The notes beneath the pieces were generated by a model. The model saw nothing but the letters and a program-made list of their open reading frames with translations, was not told the DNA's origin and searched no databases. 64,000 nt of DNA from Candidatus Eisenbacteria bacterium (GTDB taxonomy: Bacteria > Orphanbacterota > Orphanbacteria > Orphanbacterales > Orphanbacteraceae), in contig VGIW01000005.1 in assembly GCA_016867715.1 (NCBI GenBank), forward strand, positions 1-64,000. Reading direction: 5' to 3'. Of this stretch, positions 25,289 through 33,459 are shown in pieces; the stretch's first letter is position 1; each line of letters starts with the position of its first letter. Position numbers and translations under genes: made by a program.

Positions 25289-26791
25289 TCAACGCGAGTC
25301 GCTGTTTCGGAACAGCCAGCGCGCGAGAAGCCGCTTCCCGGGGGCGTTCGACCGTTCGAGAAGCGCGCGCTCCTCCGGCCCGAACACCCCGACCCAACGG
25401 ACGGCGATCGCGAAGAGCACGACGGCCGCGACGAGTAGCGCGAGAAACCCGGGCGGCGAGCCCGCGTAGGGGCGCGCCGGAACGAGGAGAACGAGCACCG
25501 CCGAGGCGAGATAGCACCTTCCGAGGAAGCGCCAAGGGATGCCGATCGGTCCGTAGTATTTCCGCACCGCCCAGCCCCGGAGAAACGGCGAGATCCCGAC
25601 CGCGAGCGCGACCCCCGGGATCGCCCCGGGGAGGCCGTAGCGCGGGATGAGCAGGAGATCGACGCCGAGGTTCACCGCCGCGAAGAGGGCGGAGAGCGCG
25701 AGGTTCACGCCGGTCTTCTCCAAGAGATAGAGCGCCATCGAGTACGGGGTCCCGAAGAAGGACACGTGAAAGATCACGAAGAAGATCTGCGCGTAGGGGC
25801 CCGAGGCGGCGCGCTCCGCGCCGTAGAGAACCCGCACGAGGAGATCCCCGTAACACGCGCCGAAGAGCGTGATCGGCGTGACCAAGAGGAAGAGAAGCCG
25901 GAAGTAGTGGCGCGTCATTTCCGCGAGGCGGGCGCGGTCTCTCGTGTACACCTCGACGAACGCGGCGAGAACGAGCGGCCAGATCGTCTCCGGAACGAAC
26001 TCGAGAAGAAGCTGCGGGAGCCGGTACGCGATGTCGAAGATCCCCGCCTCCGCAGCGCTCCGGAAGTGGCCGAGGAGAAGCGTTTCCGACTGGCGCCAGG
26101 TGACGAGGTTGAGGATCTCGATCGCGAGAAGCGGTAGGGCGTAGCGGGCGATTCTCGATCCTTCCCGCGGGCCCGGCCTTGCGGCAAGCGATTTCCGGAG
26201 AAGCGCGACCGCGACGAGACCGAGAAGAAGATGCGGCAACGAGGTCGCCGCGAGCACGCCGATCACTCCCCACCCGGCTCGGAGCGCACCCCAGGTGAGG
26301 AGGAGGATGGCGACGCTGAGAAAGCCCTGAAGAAACGCGAGCCGTTTCGTTTGGAACGTCGCGTTTAGCGCGTTCATCGCGAGGGAGAAGAGCAGGTTCC
26401 CCGAGAGGAGCGCGAGCCCCGCGAGGAGCGGGGTGCCGATCGGCGTCCCGTAGAGGGCGTCGATCGTCCCCCGGAGCCCGAACGCGAGAGCGACGAAGAG
26501 GACCCAACCCGCCGCTTGGAGAAGGCCGCAGAAGCGAAGGAGCCGGAGCGATCCCGCGCCGCTCGACTCCCGCTCGGGGAGATAGCGAAGGATCGCGTTC
26601 CCCATCCCGAGACCGATGATCGCCGCCGCGAAGGCGAGCGCCGTCCGCACGATCGCGAGCTCTCCGTACGCTTCCGCCGAGAGAAGACGCACGACGAGCA
26701 TCGACGCCCCCAGCGAGAAACCGAACCGGAGCGCCTTCGCGAGAAGGCTCCACGGGACCGCCGAAGAGGCCTTGGCCAGCGTTCCGCTCAA
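25289..26791 (-). CDS. Wzx-type polysaccharide flippase (MOP superfamily)
   Basis: 500 residues with about 12-14 membrane helices and few soluble stretches, the layout of the polysaccharide-specific MATE/MOP transporters. The first helix region, SLLAKALRFGFSLGASMLVVRLLSAEAYGEL, is typical of Wzx N-termini. It would move the lipid-linked repeat unit across the inner membrane to the polymerase at 20699-22162. Start TTG 26791 overlaps the stop of the preceding gene (TTGA) with GGAG about 7 bases upstream; a longer frame to 26908 lies inside the neighbour and carries a low-complexity leader. Confidence 0.88.
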   Translation of the reverse strand: MSGTLAKASSAVPWSLLAKALRFGFSLGASMLVVRLLSAEAYGELAIVRTALAFAAAIIGLGMGNAILRYLPERESSGAGSLRLLRFCGLLQAAGWVLFVALAFGLRGTIDALYGTPIGTPLLAGLALLSGNLLFSLAMNALNATFQTKRLAFLQGFLSVAILLLTWGALRAGWGVIGVLAATSLPHLLLGLVAVALLRKSLAARPGPREGSRIARYALPLLAIEILNLVTWRQSETLLLGHFRSAAEAGIFDIAYRLPQLLLEFVPETIWPLVLAAFVEVYTRDRARLAEMTRHYFRLLFLLVTPITLFGACYGDLLVRVLYGAERAASGPYAQIFFVIFHVSFFGTPYSMALYLLEKTGVNLALSALFAAVNLGVDLLLIPRYGLPGAIPGVALAVGISPFLRGWAVRKYYGPIGIPWRFLGRCYLASAVLVLLVPARPYAGSPPGFLALLVAAVVLFAIAVRWVGVFGPEERALLERSNAPGKRLLARWLFRNSDSR

Positions 26792-27957
26792 CGCTCGTCT
26801 CCATCTTCCATCCCGCCGTGCGCGCGCGCCGCTTCCGCCTCCACCAGAGACGCGAGATCCTGGATCGACCGAACCCCTTCCGGGATCGGCCGGTTCGAGA
26901 GAAGGCATCCGTCCGAGCCGCGCTCCTCGGGGCGGTATCCGTGCATGGCGGCCGGCGGCGCGGATCCCATGAACGAGGGGACGATCACCGTCCCCGCGTC
27001 GGCGACGAAGATCGACTCCCCGTACTCTCTCCCCGGGAAGTAGACGCCGTACCGCTTCTCCTCGTCGGTAGAGAGAAGACGTCCTCCTTCCGTCTCATCG
27101 AGCAGCGCGCGGATGCTTCGCTCCGCCTCGCCGTTTCGGAACCAGAAGCGGGCAAAGGTTGAATCATAAAATGGAAGGTAGTCCTTCCCCTCGCGGAAGG
27201 GGAGGGCGCGCACGCGCTGCATGAGGTCGATCGTCCGCTCGACGTCGACCATCCCGTGGTCGCTGAAGAGAAGAAGGGTCGTCTCGTCGAAGCGCCTCTT
27301 CGCTTCGTCCAGGACCGCGCGAAGGCGCTCCTCGTACCGCCGGATCCGCTCGCGCGTCTCGGGGGACCTCGTGCCGTGCTCGTGCATCGTCCCATCGAGC
27401 GCGAAGGCATAGAAGAAGAGGAAGGGAACGTCCCCCGCGCGCGCCGAGGAGAGAAGCTCCTCGAAATTCCGATCCTCGGGAGTGCGCCAGAACCAGACCC
27501 GATGCGGAATGCGGCGCTCCTCGATCCGGTCAAAGAGGGTGGGGAATCCATCGAGAGCGCCCGGCTCGAAGACCGGGCGGCGCTCCGGAAGGTCGAACCA
27601 AGGGAGGAGCCGGAGCGGGACCTGATACAGATGGTAGTAGCCGCGGATCTCGGTGAACGAGGCGAAGCACCTCTCATACGCCGTTCGCGCGCGCCTCCCG
27701 ACCCCGGGGGTGCTCTCGAGGGGAGCGAGGAGGCGCGCGAAACCAAAGGGAGTCTCGGACGGGTTTCTGCGATAGAGAAACCAACGACCGTGCTCGTCCG
27801 GCCGGCGTCCGCTGAGGAGCGAGGGGAGAGCGGCTGAGCTGAACCCAAGAACGGTGCGGAGGGGTTTCCGGTGCTCGAGTTCGGGGAGGAACGGATGAGC
27901 CTTCAGAACCTCCCAACCGAACGCATCGATGAGAACGGCGATCGTGAGGCGCCTCAT
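26788..27957 (-). CDS. soluble alkaline-phosphatase-superfamily (PF01663-like) hydrolase/transferase
   Basis: 389 residues with no signal peptide or membrane helix, so it is predicted to be cytoplasmic. VLIDAFGW gives the first metal-binding aspartate (Asp11), GFSSAALPSLLSGR the nucleophile region (Ser40/41), LFSDHGMVD the second Asp-His metal pair near residue 234, and AMHGYRPE a third histidine. These are the motif positions of type I phosphodiesterase/nucleotide pyrophosphatases. A cytoplasmic location among glycan genes suggests turnover of a nucleotide sugar or phospho-intermediate, but the substrate is unknown. ATG 27957 overlaps the preceding stop (ATGA). Confidence 0.78.
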   Translation of the reverse strand: MRRLTIAVLIDAFGWEVLKAHPFLPELEHRKPLRTVLGFSSAALPSLLSGRRPDEHGRWFLYRRNPSETPFGFARLLAPLESTPGVGRRARTAYERCFASFTEIRGYYHLYQVPLRLLPWFDLPERRPVFEPGALDGFPTLFDRIEERRIPHRVWFWRTPEDRNFEELLSSARAGDVPFLFFYAFALDGTMHEHGTRSPETRERIRRYEERLRAVLDEAKRRFDETTLLLFSDHGMVDVERTIDLMQRVRALPFREGKDYLPFYDSTFARFWFRNGEAERSIRALLDETEGGRLLSTDEEKRYGVYFPGREYGESIFVADAGTVIVPSFMGSAPPAAMHGYRPEERGSDGCLLSNRPIPEGVRSIQDLASLVEAEAARAHGGMEDGDER

Positions 27958-29234
27958 GGCATCTCCACGGGGAGCGGGGGGCGGCTCCCCCCCATCACCT
28001 CCCGGTTCCAGTACCCGCAGACGCTCCCGCGAAGGGCGAGCCAGCGCCGTGCGAACGCGTCCTTTCCGTTCGCGCCCACCGGAGCGATCCGCCCTGCCTC
28101 GGCGAGGAACGCGCGGTCGCTCGTCCTCTCCTCCTCACCGGTCAGAGGGCCGGACGCGCGAAGGAGAAGGACCGCCGCCGCGTAGTTGGCCGCGAGAGGC
28201 GTCGCCGGAAGCCCGCGCTCGAGCGCGCGCACGAGCGAGCCGAGCCCTCCCGCTCCCTCCCGCCGGATAAAGCGGATCCACGCGCGAGCTCTTCTCCGGA
28301 GAGGATCCGCGCCCCGAATCGCCTCCTCCGCGGCCGCGCCGGGCCGCGCGCCGAAGATGCGCGCCGTCTCCCAATCCCAGAGCGCATCGACGTACTTCCG
28401 TTTCCTCGCCTGCGCTTCTCGAAAAGCCCCCGCGTTCCCGTATCGTCTCCTGGCCTCTTCGAGGTCCGGGCGCTCCTTCTGCTCGCACCAGAACGCGTGG
28501 TCCTCGCCGAAGCCGGGCGCGCGCTCCTCGATCGGTTCACGCTTCAACAAATCGGGGAGCGCCTCCCTCCTCTCCCGCAAGGTCGGCCGGAACGAGCGGG
28601 CGACGACGAGCGCGCTCGTCCCGAGGTCCCGAACCGTCTTCCCGAAGCGGTACCAGAAGTCCCTCTCCTCCGCGCCGCGCGGGGCTCGCGCGCGGAACTC
28701 CGCGAGCTCTTCCGTCGCGCGGTTCAGGAGAAGAAGAAAACCGTCCCGGGGCGGGATCTCCTCGAAACGGGGACGGCTTGCGAGGCGGAGCGTTTCCGGG
28801 TCCCCGGCGAGGATCTTGCCGAAGCGGACCAGGAGGCAGTTCGCCACCGAGGGCTGGAGCTTGGCCAAGCGATCGGGCGAGGTCACGCCCAGATCGACGA
28901 CGAGCCCGGGCACCCCGAGCAGAGAGAGCAGCCGCTCTCGGAAGCCGACCATCCGAGCGCTCAGCTCCCCAACGTTCTCTTCCTCTGTGACCAGATACAG
29001 GTCGATGTCGCTTCCCGGGCGCAACCCTCCTTCTTCCAGGGCGTACGCGCTCCCCTCGCCCAGCGCGAGGCTTCCAGAGAGAACGACCGAGACGAGACCG
29101 CGTCCTTCCGTTTCTTTCCGAATCTCCTCGGCCGCTCGCCGAAGGAGACTTCGGTAGAAGAGGTCCGTCTCCCGGTCCGGCGAGGTCGCGAACCGAAGAG
29201 GACCGCTCCTCTCCTCCTTTTCGCTCGGAACCAC
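27954..29234 (-). CDS. nucleotidyltransferase-fold protein of unknown substrate
   Basis: 426 residues. The N-terminal third has the polymerase-beta-type nucleotidyltransferase pattern: SGSLALGEGSAY (Gly54-Ser55), then GSDIDLYLV (Asp76, Asp78), and the third acid Asp114 in GLVVDLGV. The spacing between GS and DxD is longer than usual because of an insertion near 60-73. The C-terminal 280 residues are helical, with no recognised domain. Such enzymes move NMP onto proteins, RNA or small molecules. Location between the tyrosine-kinase-like gene and a phosphodiesterase-like gene is suggestive only. Start GTG 29234 follows the upstream stop by about 19 bases with weak ribosome-binding signal. Confidence 0.65.
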   Translation of the reverse strand: MVPSEKEERSGPLRFATSPDRETDLFYRSLLRRAAEEIRKETEGRGLVSVVLSGSLALGEGSAYALEEGGLRPGSDIDLYLVTEEENVGELSARMVGFRERLLSLLGVPGLVVDLGVTSPDRLAKLQPSVANCLLVRFGKILAGDPETLRLASRPRFEEIPPRDGFLLLLNRATEELAEFRARAPRGAEERDFWYRFGKTVRDLGTSALVVARSFRPTLRERREALPDLLKREPIEERAPGFGEDHAFWCEQKERPDLEEARRRYGNAGAFREAQARKRKYVDALWDWETARIFGARPGAAAEEAIRGADPLRRRARAWIRFIRREGAGGLGSLVRALERGLPATPLAANYAAAVLLLRASGPLTGEEERTSDRAFLAEAGRIAPVGANGKDAFARRWLALRGSVCGYWNREVMGGSRPPLPVEMP

Positions 29235-29253
29235 GGGTTCCCGGCCGCCTTCC

Positions 29254-29997
29254 CTACAGATACCGGTAAAGAAGTTCCGGAATCACGTAGCGTCTTCGGT
29301 TCAGGACAACCCCGAGGATGTTCCCCTTCGCCTCCTCGATCGCGGACTTGGCCCTCTTCACGATCTCCCTCTTCGTGCGGTCCGACTCGACGACGAGGGC
29401 GACCCCGTCGGCGACCGACGCGAGAATCGTCGTTTCGGCGAACGAAATAGCGGGGGGCGCGTCGATCAGAACGAGGGCGAAGCGCTCCTTCGCCTCGGCG
29501 AGAAAGCGCGTCATGCGCGTGATCGTGACGAGCGCGCCCGGCGAGGTCGTCGTGACGCCGGTCGGCAGAAGGTAGAGGTTCTCCTCGCCCAGGCGCACGG
29601 CTGCCGAGGCGAGGTCGGAGACGCCGAGAAGGACGTCGGCGAGCCCCTTCTCGTTCGGAACCCCGAAGATCTCGTGGAGGCGCGGCGAGCGGAAGTTCGC
29701 GTCGACGAGGAGGGTCGCCCGCTCCTTCGTCGGTCCGAGGGAGGCGGCGTACTCCGCGATCACCGTCGACGTCCCCTCCCCCTCGACCGAGGAGGCGAAG
29801 ACGATCGCTTTGCCGGTCACGCCGCCCAGCGCCTTGCCGAGCGCGCTGTGGAGCGATTCGTACCGGTTCCAGACCTCGCGGAGCTGCGCGCCGAGCCGTC
29901 CCCGGGCTTCCTCCCGGATCGGGACCTCCCCCTCGGGGGGGCGTCCCTCGTCAGAGGGCTTCCCTGCCTTGTGCAGCGCTTCGTAGATCTTGCTCAT
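29254..29997 (-). CDS. CpsD/CapB-type polysaccharide tyrosine-kinase-like ATPase, P-loop lysine absent
   Basis: 247 residues. The N-terminus MSKIYEALHKAG is characteristic of cytoplasmic BY-kinase domains linked to exopolysaccharide export. The Walker A region reads SSVEGEGTST (69-78), where the usual GEGKS/T lysine is Thr76. Walker A-prime TLLVDANFRSP keeps Asp99, and Walker B VLIDAPP is present near 178. Three tyrosines close the protein (RRYVIPELLYRYL). It should partner the Wzz/GumC-like protein encoded just upstream to control chain length or export. Whether it still phosphorylates is uncertain given the substitution. Confidence 0.85.
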   Translation of the reverse strand: MSKIYEALHKAGKPSDEGRPPEGEVPIREEARGRLGAQLREVWNRYESLHSALGKALGGVTGKAIVFASSVEGEGTSTVIAEYAASLGPTKERATLLVDANFRSPRLHEIFGVPNEKGLADVLLGVSDLASAAVRLGEENLYLLPTGVTTTSPGALVTITRMTRFLAEAKERFALVLIDAPPAISFAETTILASVADGVALVVESDRTKREIVKRAKSAIEEAKGNILGVVLNRRRYVIPELLYRYL

Positions 29998-30006
29998 GTC
30001 GATTCT

Positions 30007-31419
30007 TTATGCCTTGTTGTTCAATCCCTTGCGTTTCGGGATCGACGTGAGCACGGGGAGATCCACGTGCCGTTCCACGTCTTCCCGGCTCTTCAACGAG
30101 TGATCCATCGTCTCGACGAAGAACGCGAGGCTGATCCCGACGAGAAGACTGAAGGCCGGGACGAGGGCGAGCCGGATCGGATCCCTCGGGTTCGTCGCAA
30201 CGGGAGACCCCGCCTCGGAAAGGAGCGTCAGGGTGTAGTCCCGCGAGCTCACGGTCGCCACGTCGATCGCCATCCGGTTCTCGAGCAGTTTCGTGTAGTT
30301 GGCGCGCGCGACATCGATCGCCTGGTCGAGCGCCTCGATCTCCCGTTCGGCCTCGGGGAACACGGCGAGCTGAACCTGGAGGTCGGCGATCTCGGCGCGG
30401 AGACGACCCGCCTCGGCCCGAAGAGCGTTCAGGGAGTGCTCCTTCAGGAGAAGGACTTGTTCCGCTTCCGTGCGCACCCTCTCCTTGAGATCCGCGATCC
30501 GTTCATCGAGCGCGACGACCGAGGGGTGCTGATCCGTGAAGCGAGTAAGGAGCTCGACGCGCTCCTGCTCGAGGCGGGCGAGGTTGGCCCGAAGGTCGGT
30601 GAGGATGCGAAGCGTTCCGGCCTGGTCCTCGATTTGAGCGATCTCGAACGGGCTGTCGAATCCCTCTTCGTAGAAGAGGCGCCTCATTTCCTCGATCTCG
30701 GTCTTGCGGGCCTCGAGCTCCCTCTCGACATCGACGAGCTTGTCGCCCGTGAGGGAGATCGCGCGGATCACGTAGTCCTGCTGGGTGAAGATGCGGACCA
30801 TGGAACCCGCTTCCTGCGCCTGCTTCTTCCGGTCGCGCAGGTCCGAAAGGTCCTTCTCCGCCTCGGCCACCTTCTCTTCGAAGAACTGGCGCGCGTCGGG
30901 GAGCGCGAAAAGCTCGTCGTGCACCTCGACGTACGCCTGGGCGAGCGCGTTCGCCACCGGACGGACCTCGTTCCAGTCGAGAGACATGTAGCTGAGGCCG
31001 ATCACGTTCGACTCGCCGAGGAGAAGAGAGCGGACCATCGCCGGATCGATCTCGATCGCCTCCACTCCCTCCTCGATCGCGCGTTGGTTCAAGATGCGCT
31101 GCGCGCGGTCGACGACCGGCTGACTCTCGGCGATCTGGAGCTCGGAGTTCACGGTCTCGTCCCACGTGAGCAGCGAGATGTTCCGGTCGAGGGCGCTGTT
31201 CCGCATCCCGCGGTTCAAGAGGACCTTTGCCACCGCGCTATACTCGGTCGGAATCCGGCTCGCGTTCAACGCGACGAAAGCGGTCGTGGAGAGAAAGAGG
31301 ATCAGGATGATCCACTTCCTCCGAAACAGAACCTTGAAGACGTCGCGTCCGGTGAGCTGCGGAGCGGCGCGTTCTTCGGCCGGCTCCAGGGGGGCGCGGA
31401 TCGTCGTGTTCGGCGCCAA
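30007..31419 (-). CDS. Wzz/GumC-type polysaccharide co-polymerase (chain-length determinant)
   Basis: 470 residues with two membrane helices, one at about 32-50 (KWIILILFLSTTAFVAL) and one near 420-438 (LALVPAFSLLVGISLAFFVE), bracketing a long periplasmic domain. That domain starts with the Wzz-like segment YSAVAKVLLNR and has extended coiled coils (about 185-385). The short C-terminal cytoplasmic tail (TMDHSLKSREDVERHVDLPVL) is the kinase-docking tail of GumC-like proteins, and the next gene encodes the cognate kinase-like protein. It governs polysaccharide chain length and export. Start TTG 31419 has GGAG with 8-base spacing. Confidence 0.93.
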   Translation of the reverse strand: MAPNTTIRAPLEPAEERAAPQLTGRDVFKVLFRRKWIILILFLSTTAFVALNASRIPTEYSAVAKVLLNRGMRNSALDRNISLLTWDETVNSELQIAESQPVVDRAQRILNQRAIEEGVEAIEIDPAMVRSLLLGESNVIGLSYMSLDWNEVRPVANALAQAYVEVHDELFALPDARQFFEEKVAEAEKDLSDLRDRKKQAQEAGSMVRIFTQQDYVIRAISLTGDKLVDVERELEARKTEIEEMRRLFYEEGFDSPFEIAQIEDQAGTLRILTDLRANLARLEQERVELLTRFTDQHPSVVALDERIADLKERVRTEAEQVLLLKEHSLNALRAEAGRLRAEIADLQVQLAVFPEAEREIEALDQAIDVARANYTKLLENRMAIDVATVSSRDYTLTLLSEAGSPVATNPRDPIRLALVPAFSLLVGISLAFFVETMDHSLKSREDVERHVDLPVLTSIPKRKGLNNKA

Positions 31420-31435
31420 GTCGGGACTCCTCCTC

Positions 31436-32278
31436 CTAGCGATAGCCCGTCAAGATCGCGGTCCTCCATGCTGCGTCGATCGGCGGCAGGATGATGCCGA
31501 AGAACCGCGTCGTGAAGTTCCGCGCGGAGGCCACGCGCCCCGCCGGAACGTACACGATGTCCATATGCGTCAAGAACGGATCGGCCTCCGGCGCGCGCTT
31601 GAGCGCCTCCTTCAAGTTCACCTTGAACGCGAAGGCGCTCCGATCCTCGCGCATCCGGATCACCATCACGTTCTCCATGCGCGCGTTGTCGGTCCAGCTT
31701 CCCGCGTGCGCGATCGCCTGGCTCAGCGTGAGAGGCGGGAGGAGCGGGTACTGTCCCGGGCGGTTCACCTCTCCGAGAACGAAGAAGAGCTGGTTTTCGA
31801 ATGAGCGAACCACGATGTTGATCATCGGATCCCGAAGATAGACGGCGTACAACTCCTCCAGAGTTCGCGCCAATTCGCGCAGGGTGAGCCCCGCCACGGG
31901 GAGATCTCCGAGGAGGTCGAACGAGACCATCCCGTCCGGGCGCACGGTGAACTCCCCGTTCATGCTCGGCTGGTTCACGAAACGAACCGAGAACTGATCC
32001 CGCGCGACGAGCCGGTACTCGATCGGCTCCGGACGAAGCTCGACCTCCTCCTCCGACTCGATGTAGAGGCGCATCTCCTCGCGAAGCATCTCGCGGCGGC
32101 GGGCCGCGTCCTCCTCACTGAGTCGCTCGATTTCCTCGTCGGTCAGCTCCCTCTCGAGGCCCTTCGGTTCGGGAAGGCGCGTGAAGTCCTCCTCGAAACC
32201 GGGCCTGGACCCGCACGCGCCGAAACATGCGACGAGGAGAACGAACCCGAGGGCCGCGGCGAGATACCGTCTGTTCAC
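31436..32278 (-). CDS. Wza-like polysaccharide export outer-membrane lipoprotein
   Basis: 280 residues. A lipoprotein signal peptide with a candidate lipobox LVAC (Cys18) or FGAC (Cys22) opens the protein, followed by a charged helical stretch. The polysaccharide export domain comes next (about 88-165, starting EYRLVARDQFSVRF, with GMVSFDLLGDLPVAGLTLREL) and then a soluble ligand-binding beta-grasp domain (FFVLGEVNRPGQYPL). It would form the outer-membrane exit pore with the GumC-like protein. Start GTG 32278 overlaps the sugar-transferase stop (GTGA) and has AGGAGG 5 bases upstream. Confidence 0.93.
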   Translation of the reverse strand: MNRRYLAAALGFVLLVACFGACGSRPGFEEDFTRLPEPKGLERELTDEEIERLSEEDAARRREMLREEMRLYIESEEEVELRPEPIEYRLVARDQFSVRFVNQPSMNGEFTVRPDGMVSFDLLGDLPVAGLTLRELARTLEELYAVYLRDPMINIVVRSFENQLFFVLGEVNRPGQYPLLPPLTLSQAIAHAGSWTDNARMENVMVIRMREDRSAFAFKVNLKEALKRAPEADPFLTHMDIVYVPAGRVASARNFTTRFFGIILPPIDAAWRTAILTGYR

Positions 32279-32901
32279 GAAGCCTCCTTCAACGAGATCA
32301 CGATGATCAGCGTTTTCCAGAGGATCTTCAAGTCGAGCCAGAGAGATCGCTTTCTCACGTACTCGATGTCCGAGTCGATCCACTCGTGGAACTGCGTGGA
32401 GCGGCGGTTCGTCGCCTGCCAGAGGCACGTGATCCCCGGCACGACCTTGAGGCGCTCGCGATCGGATTCCCGGTAGCGGGAGACCTCCTCCGGGAGATGC
32501 GGGCGAGGTCCGACCAAGCTCATGTCCCCCTTCAACACGTTGATCATCTGGGGGAGCTCGTCCAGGCTCGTCCTTCGAAGGAAGTACCCCACCGCGGTCA
32601 CGCGCGGATCCCTCCGGATCTTGAAGAGCGGCTCCTCCGCTTCGTTCAGATCGCGGAGCGCCGCCTTGTGGCGCTCCGCATCTCGAATCATCGACCGGAA
32701 CTTGAAAAACCTGAAGGGTTTTCCGCTCTTTCCGATGCGGGTTTGGCGGAAGAAGACAGGGCCGGGGGAATCGATCTTGACGAGGAGGGCGATGATGAGG
32801 AAGAGGGGCGAGAAGAGGAGAAGGGAGACCGACGCCGCGAAAAAGTCCGAGCCTCGCTTCACCGCGGGGTAGACGCGCCCCGCCCCTGTCTCGCGAGCCA
32901 T
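32275..32901 (-). CDS. small initiating sugar-1-phosphate transferase (monotopic PGT type)
   Basis: 208 residues, first gene of the polysaccharide operon. One membrane re-entrant helix (about 14-37, FFAASVSLLLFSPLFLIIALL) leads into the catalytic bacterial sugar-transferase domain with SPGPVFFRQTRIGKSGKPFRFFKFRSM and SLDELPQMINVLKGDMSLVGPRPH. Size and layout match small monotopic phosphoglycosyl transferases such as PglC/EpsL. ATG 32901 with GAGGGGGG upstream gives the family's usual length; the frame stays open to a TTG at 33183, but the additional 94 residues show no domain and overlap the leader. A larger enzyme of the same reaction type is at 15415-16896. Confidence 0.9.
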   Translation of the reverse strand: MARETGAGRVYPAVKRGSDFFAASVSLLLFSPLFLIIALLVKIDSPGPVFFRQTRIGKSGKPFRFFKFRSMIRDAERHKAALRDLNEAEEPLFKIRRDPRVTAVGYFLRRTSLDELPQMINVLKGDMSLVGPRPHLPEEVSRYRESDRERLKVVPGITCLWQATNRRSTQFHEWIDSDIEYVRKRSLWLDLKILWKTLIIVISLKEAS

Positions 32902-33303
32902 CGGAGAACCCCCCTCGCCGAAGGCGTCCGCGAGCGTGCGCCCGCCCTCGGCGATCTCGCCGGTCTCCCGGAGAGCCTCGCTCTCGGCGCAAACGATCGC
33001 GTCTTGACGAATCGAGCCAGCCGTTTCTGCCAAAGAGCCTCTCGTCCCGCCCCGGATCTTAGGGCTCGAGGAGCAATTCGACTGCTCCTCCGCGCTCCGG
33101 CCTCGTGCATCCTCGCCTGATGTCCGAACTCGGCGTCCGCAGTCTGCGGAGAGGTTGCCGCTTCGGTCCGCGCTCTTTAGCAAAGGTCCTGTAGGCTGCC
33201 TCCTTGGTGAGAGGGAACGGAAAGCGACGGTCCGCAGGCTCGCCGCGGGTCGTGGGAGCCGCCTAACCGGGTGCGGCGAACCGCGATGCCCGGCACCATC
33301 GCC
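32902..33303 (-). promoter_or_regulatory. long leader of the polysaccharide operon with stable hairpins (unrecognised)
   Basis: About 400 nt separate the predicted transcription start (near 33303) from the first start codon. It includes a perfect 8-bp stem with 7-nt loop (33068-33075/33083-33090), a short palindrome at 33134-33148, and a GC-rich block (33190-33295) with the minus-strand motif GGTTAGGCGGCTCCC and GGCTC...GAGCC pairing. I tested it by eye against c-di-GMP-I, M-box and SAM consensus cores and found no convincing match. It may be a riboswitch, an attenuator or an untranslated leader; the plus-strand half near 33340-33460 carries the rmlC promoter instead. Confidence 0.5.
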
Positions 33304-33309
33304 AAAACA

Positions 33310-33338
33310 AGAATACCAAAGCCGGCCTTCGGAGTCAA
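33310..33338 (-). promoter_or_regulatory. sigma70-type promoter for the polysaccharide operon
   Basis: On the minus strand, TTGACT (33338-33333), a 17-base spacer and TATTCT (33315-33310). Five of six -35 bases and four of six -10 bases match consensus with ideal spacing. It reads into the leader of the 19-gene locus that ends at 10113. Confidence 0.75.
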
Positions 33339-33406
33339 CAACGAGAAAGGGGCGGAAGCCGAGAGGAAATCCCCGGGTGCGGCGCCCGGAGCGCCTTTGA
33401 ATCCCC

Positions 33407-33436
33407 TGGACAGCACGCGCTCCGGCCGCGTATGAT
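33407..33436 (+). promoter_or_regulatory. candidate promoter for rmlC-rmlA-rmlB
   Basis: TGGACA (33407-33412), an 18-base spacer and TATGAT (33431-33436). The predicted start is near 33443, giving a very short leader that begins at the GGAGGA ribosome-binding site (33445-33450). Divergent from the polysaccharide-operon promoter about 70 bases away. Confidence 0.55.
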
Positions 33437-33459
33437 CACCGTCCGGAGGAGTGCGCACG

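Noticed and set aside
32902-33183. N-terminal extension of the small sugar transferase to TTG 33183
   Set aside because: 94 extra residues with no domain, overlapping the leader; ATG 32901 has a good ribosome-binding site and gives the normal length.
33190-33300. c-di-GMP-I, M-box or SAM riboswitch in the polysaccharide-operon leader
   Set aside because: Short resemblance only (GGTTAGGCGGCTCCC to the M-box start); the conserved cores do not follow.
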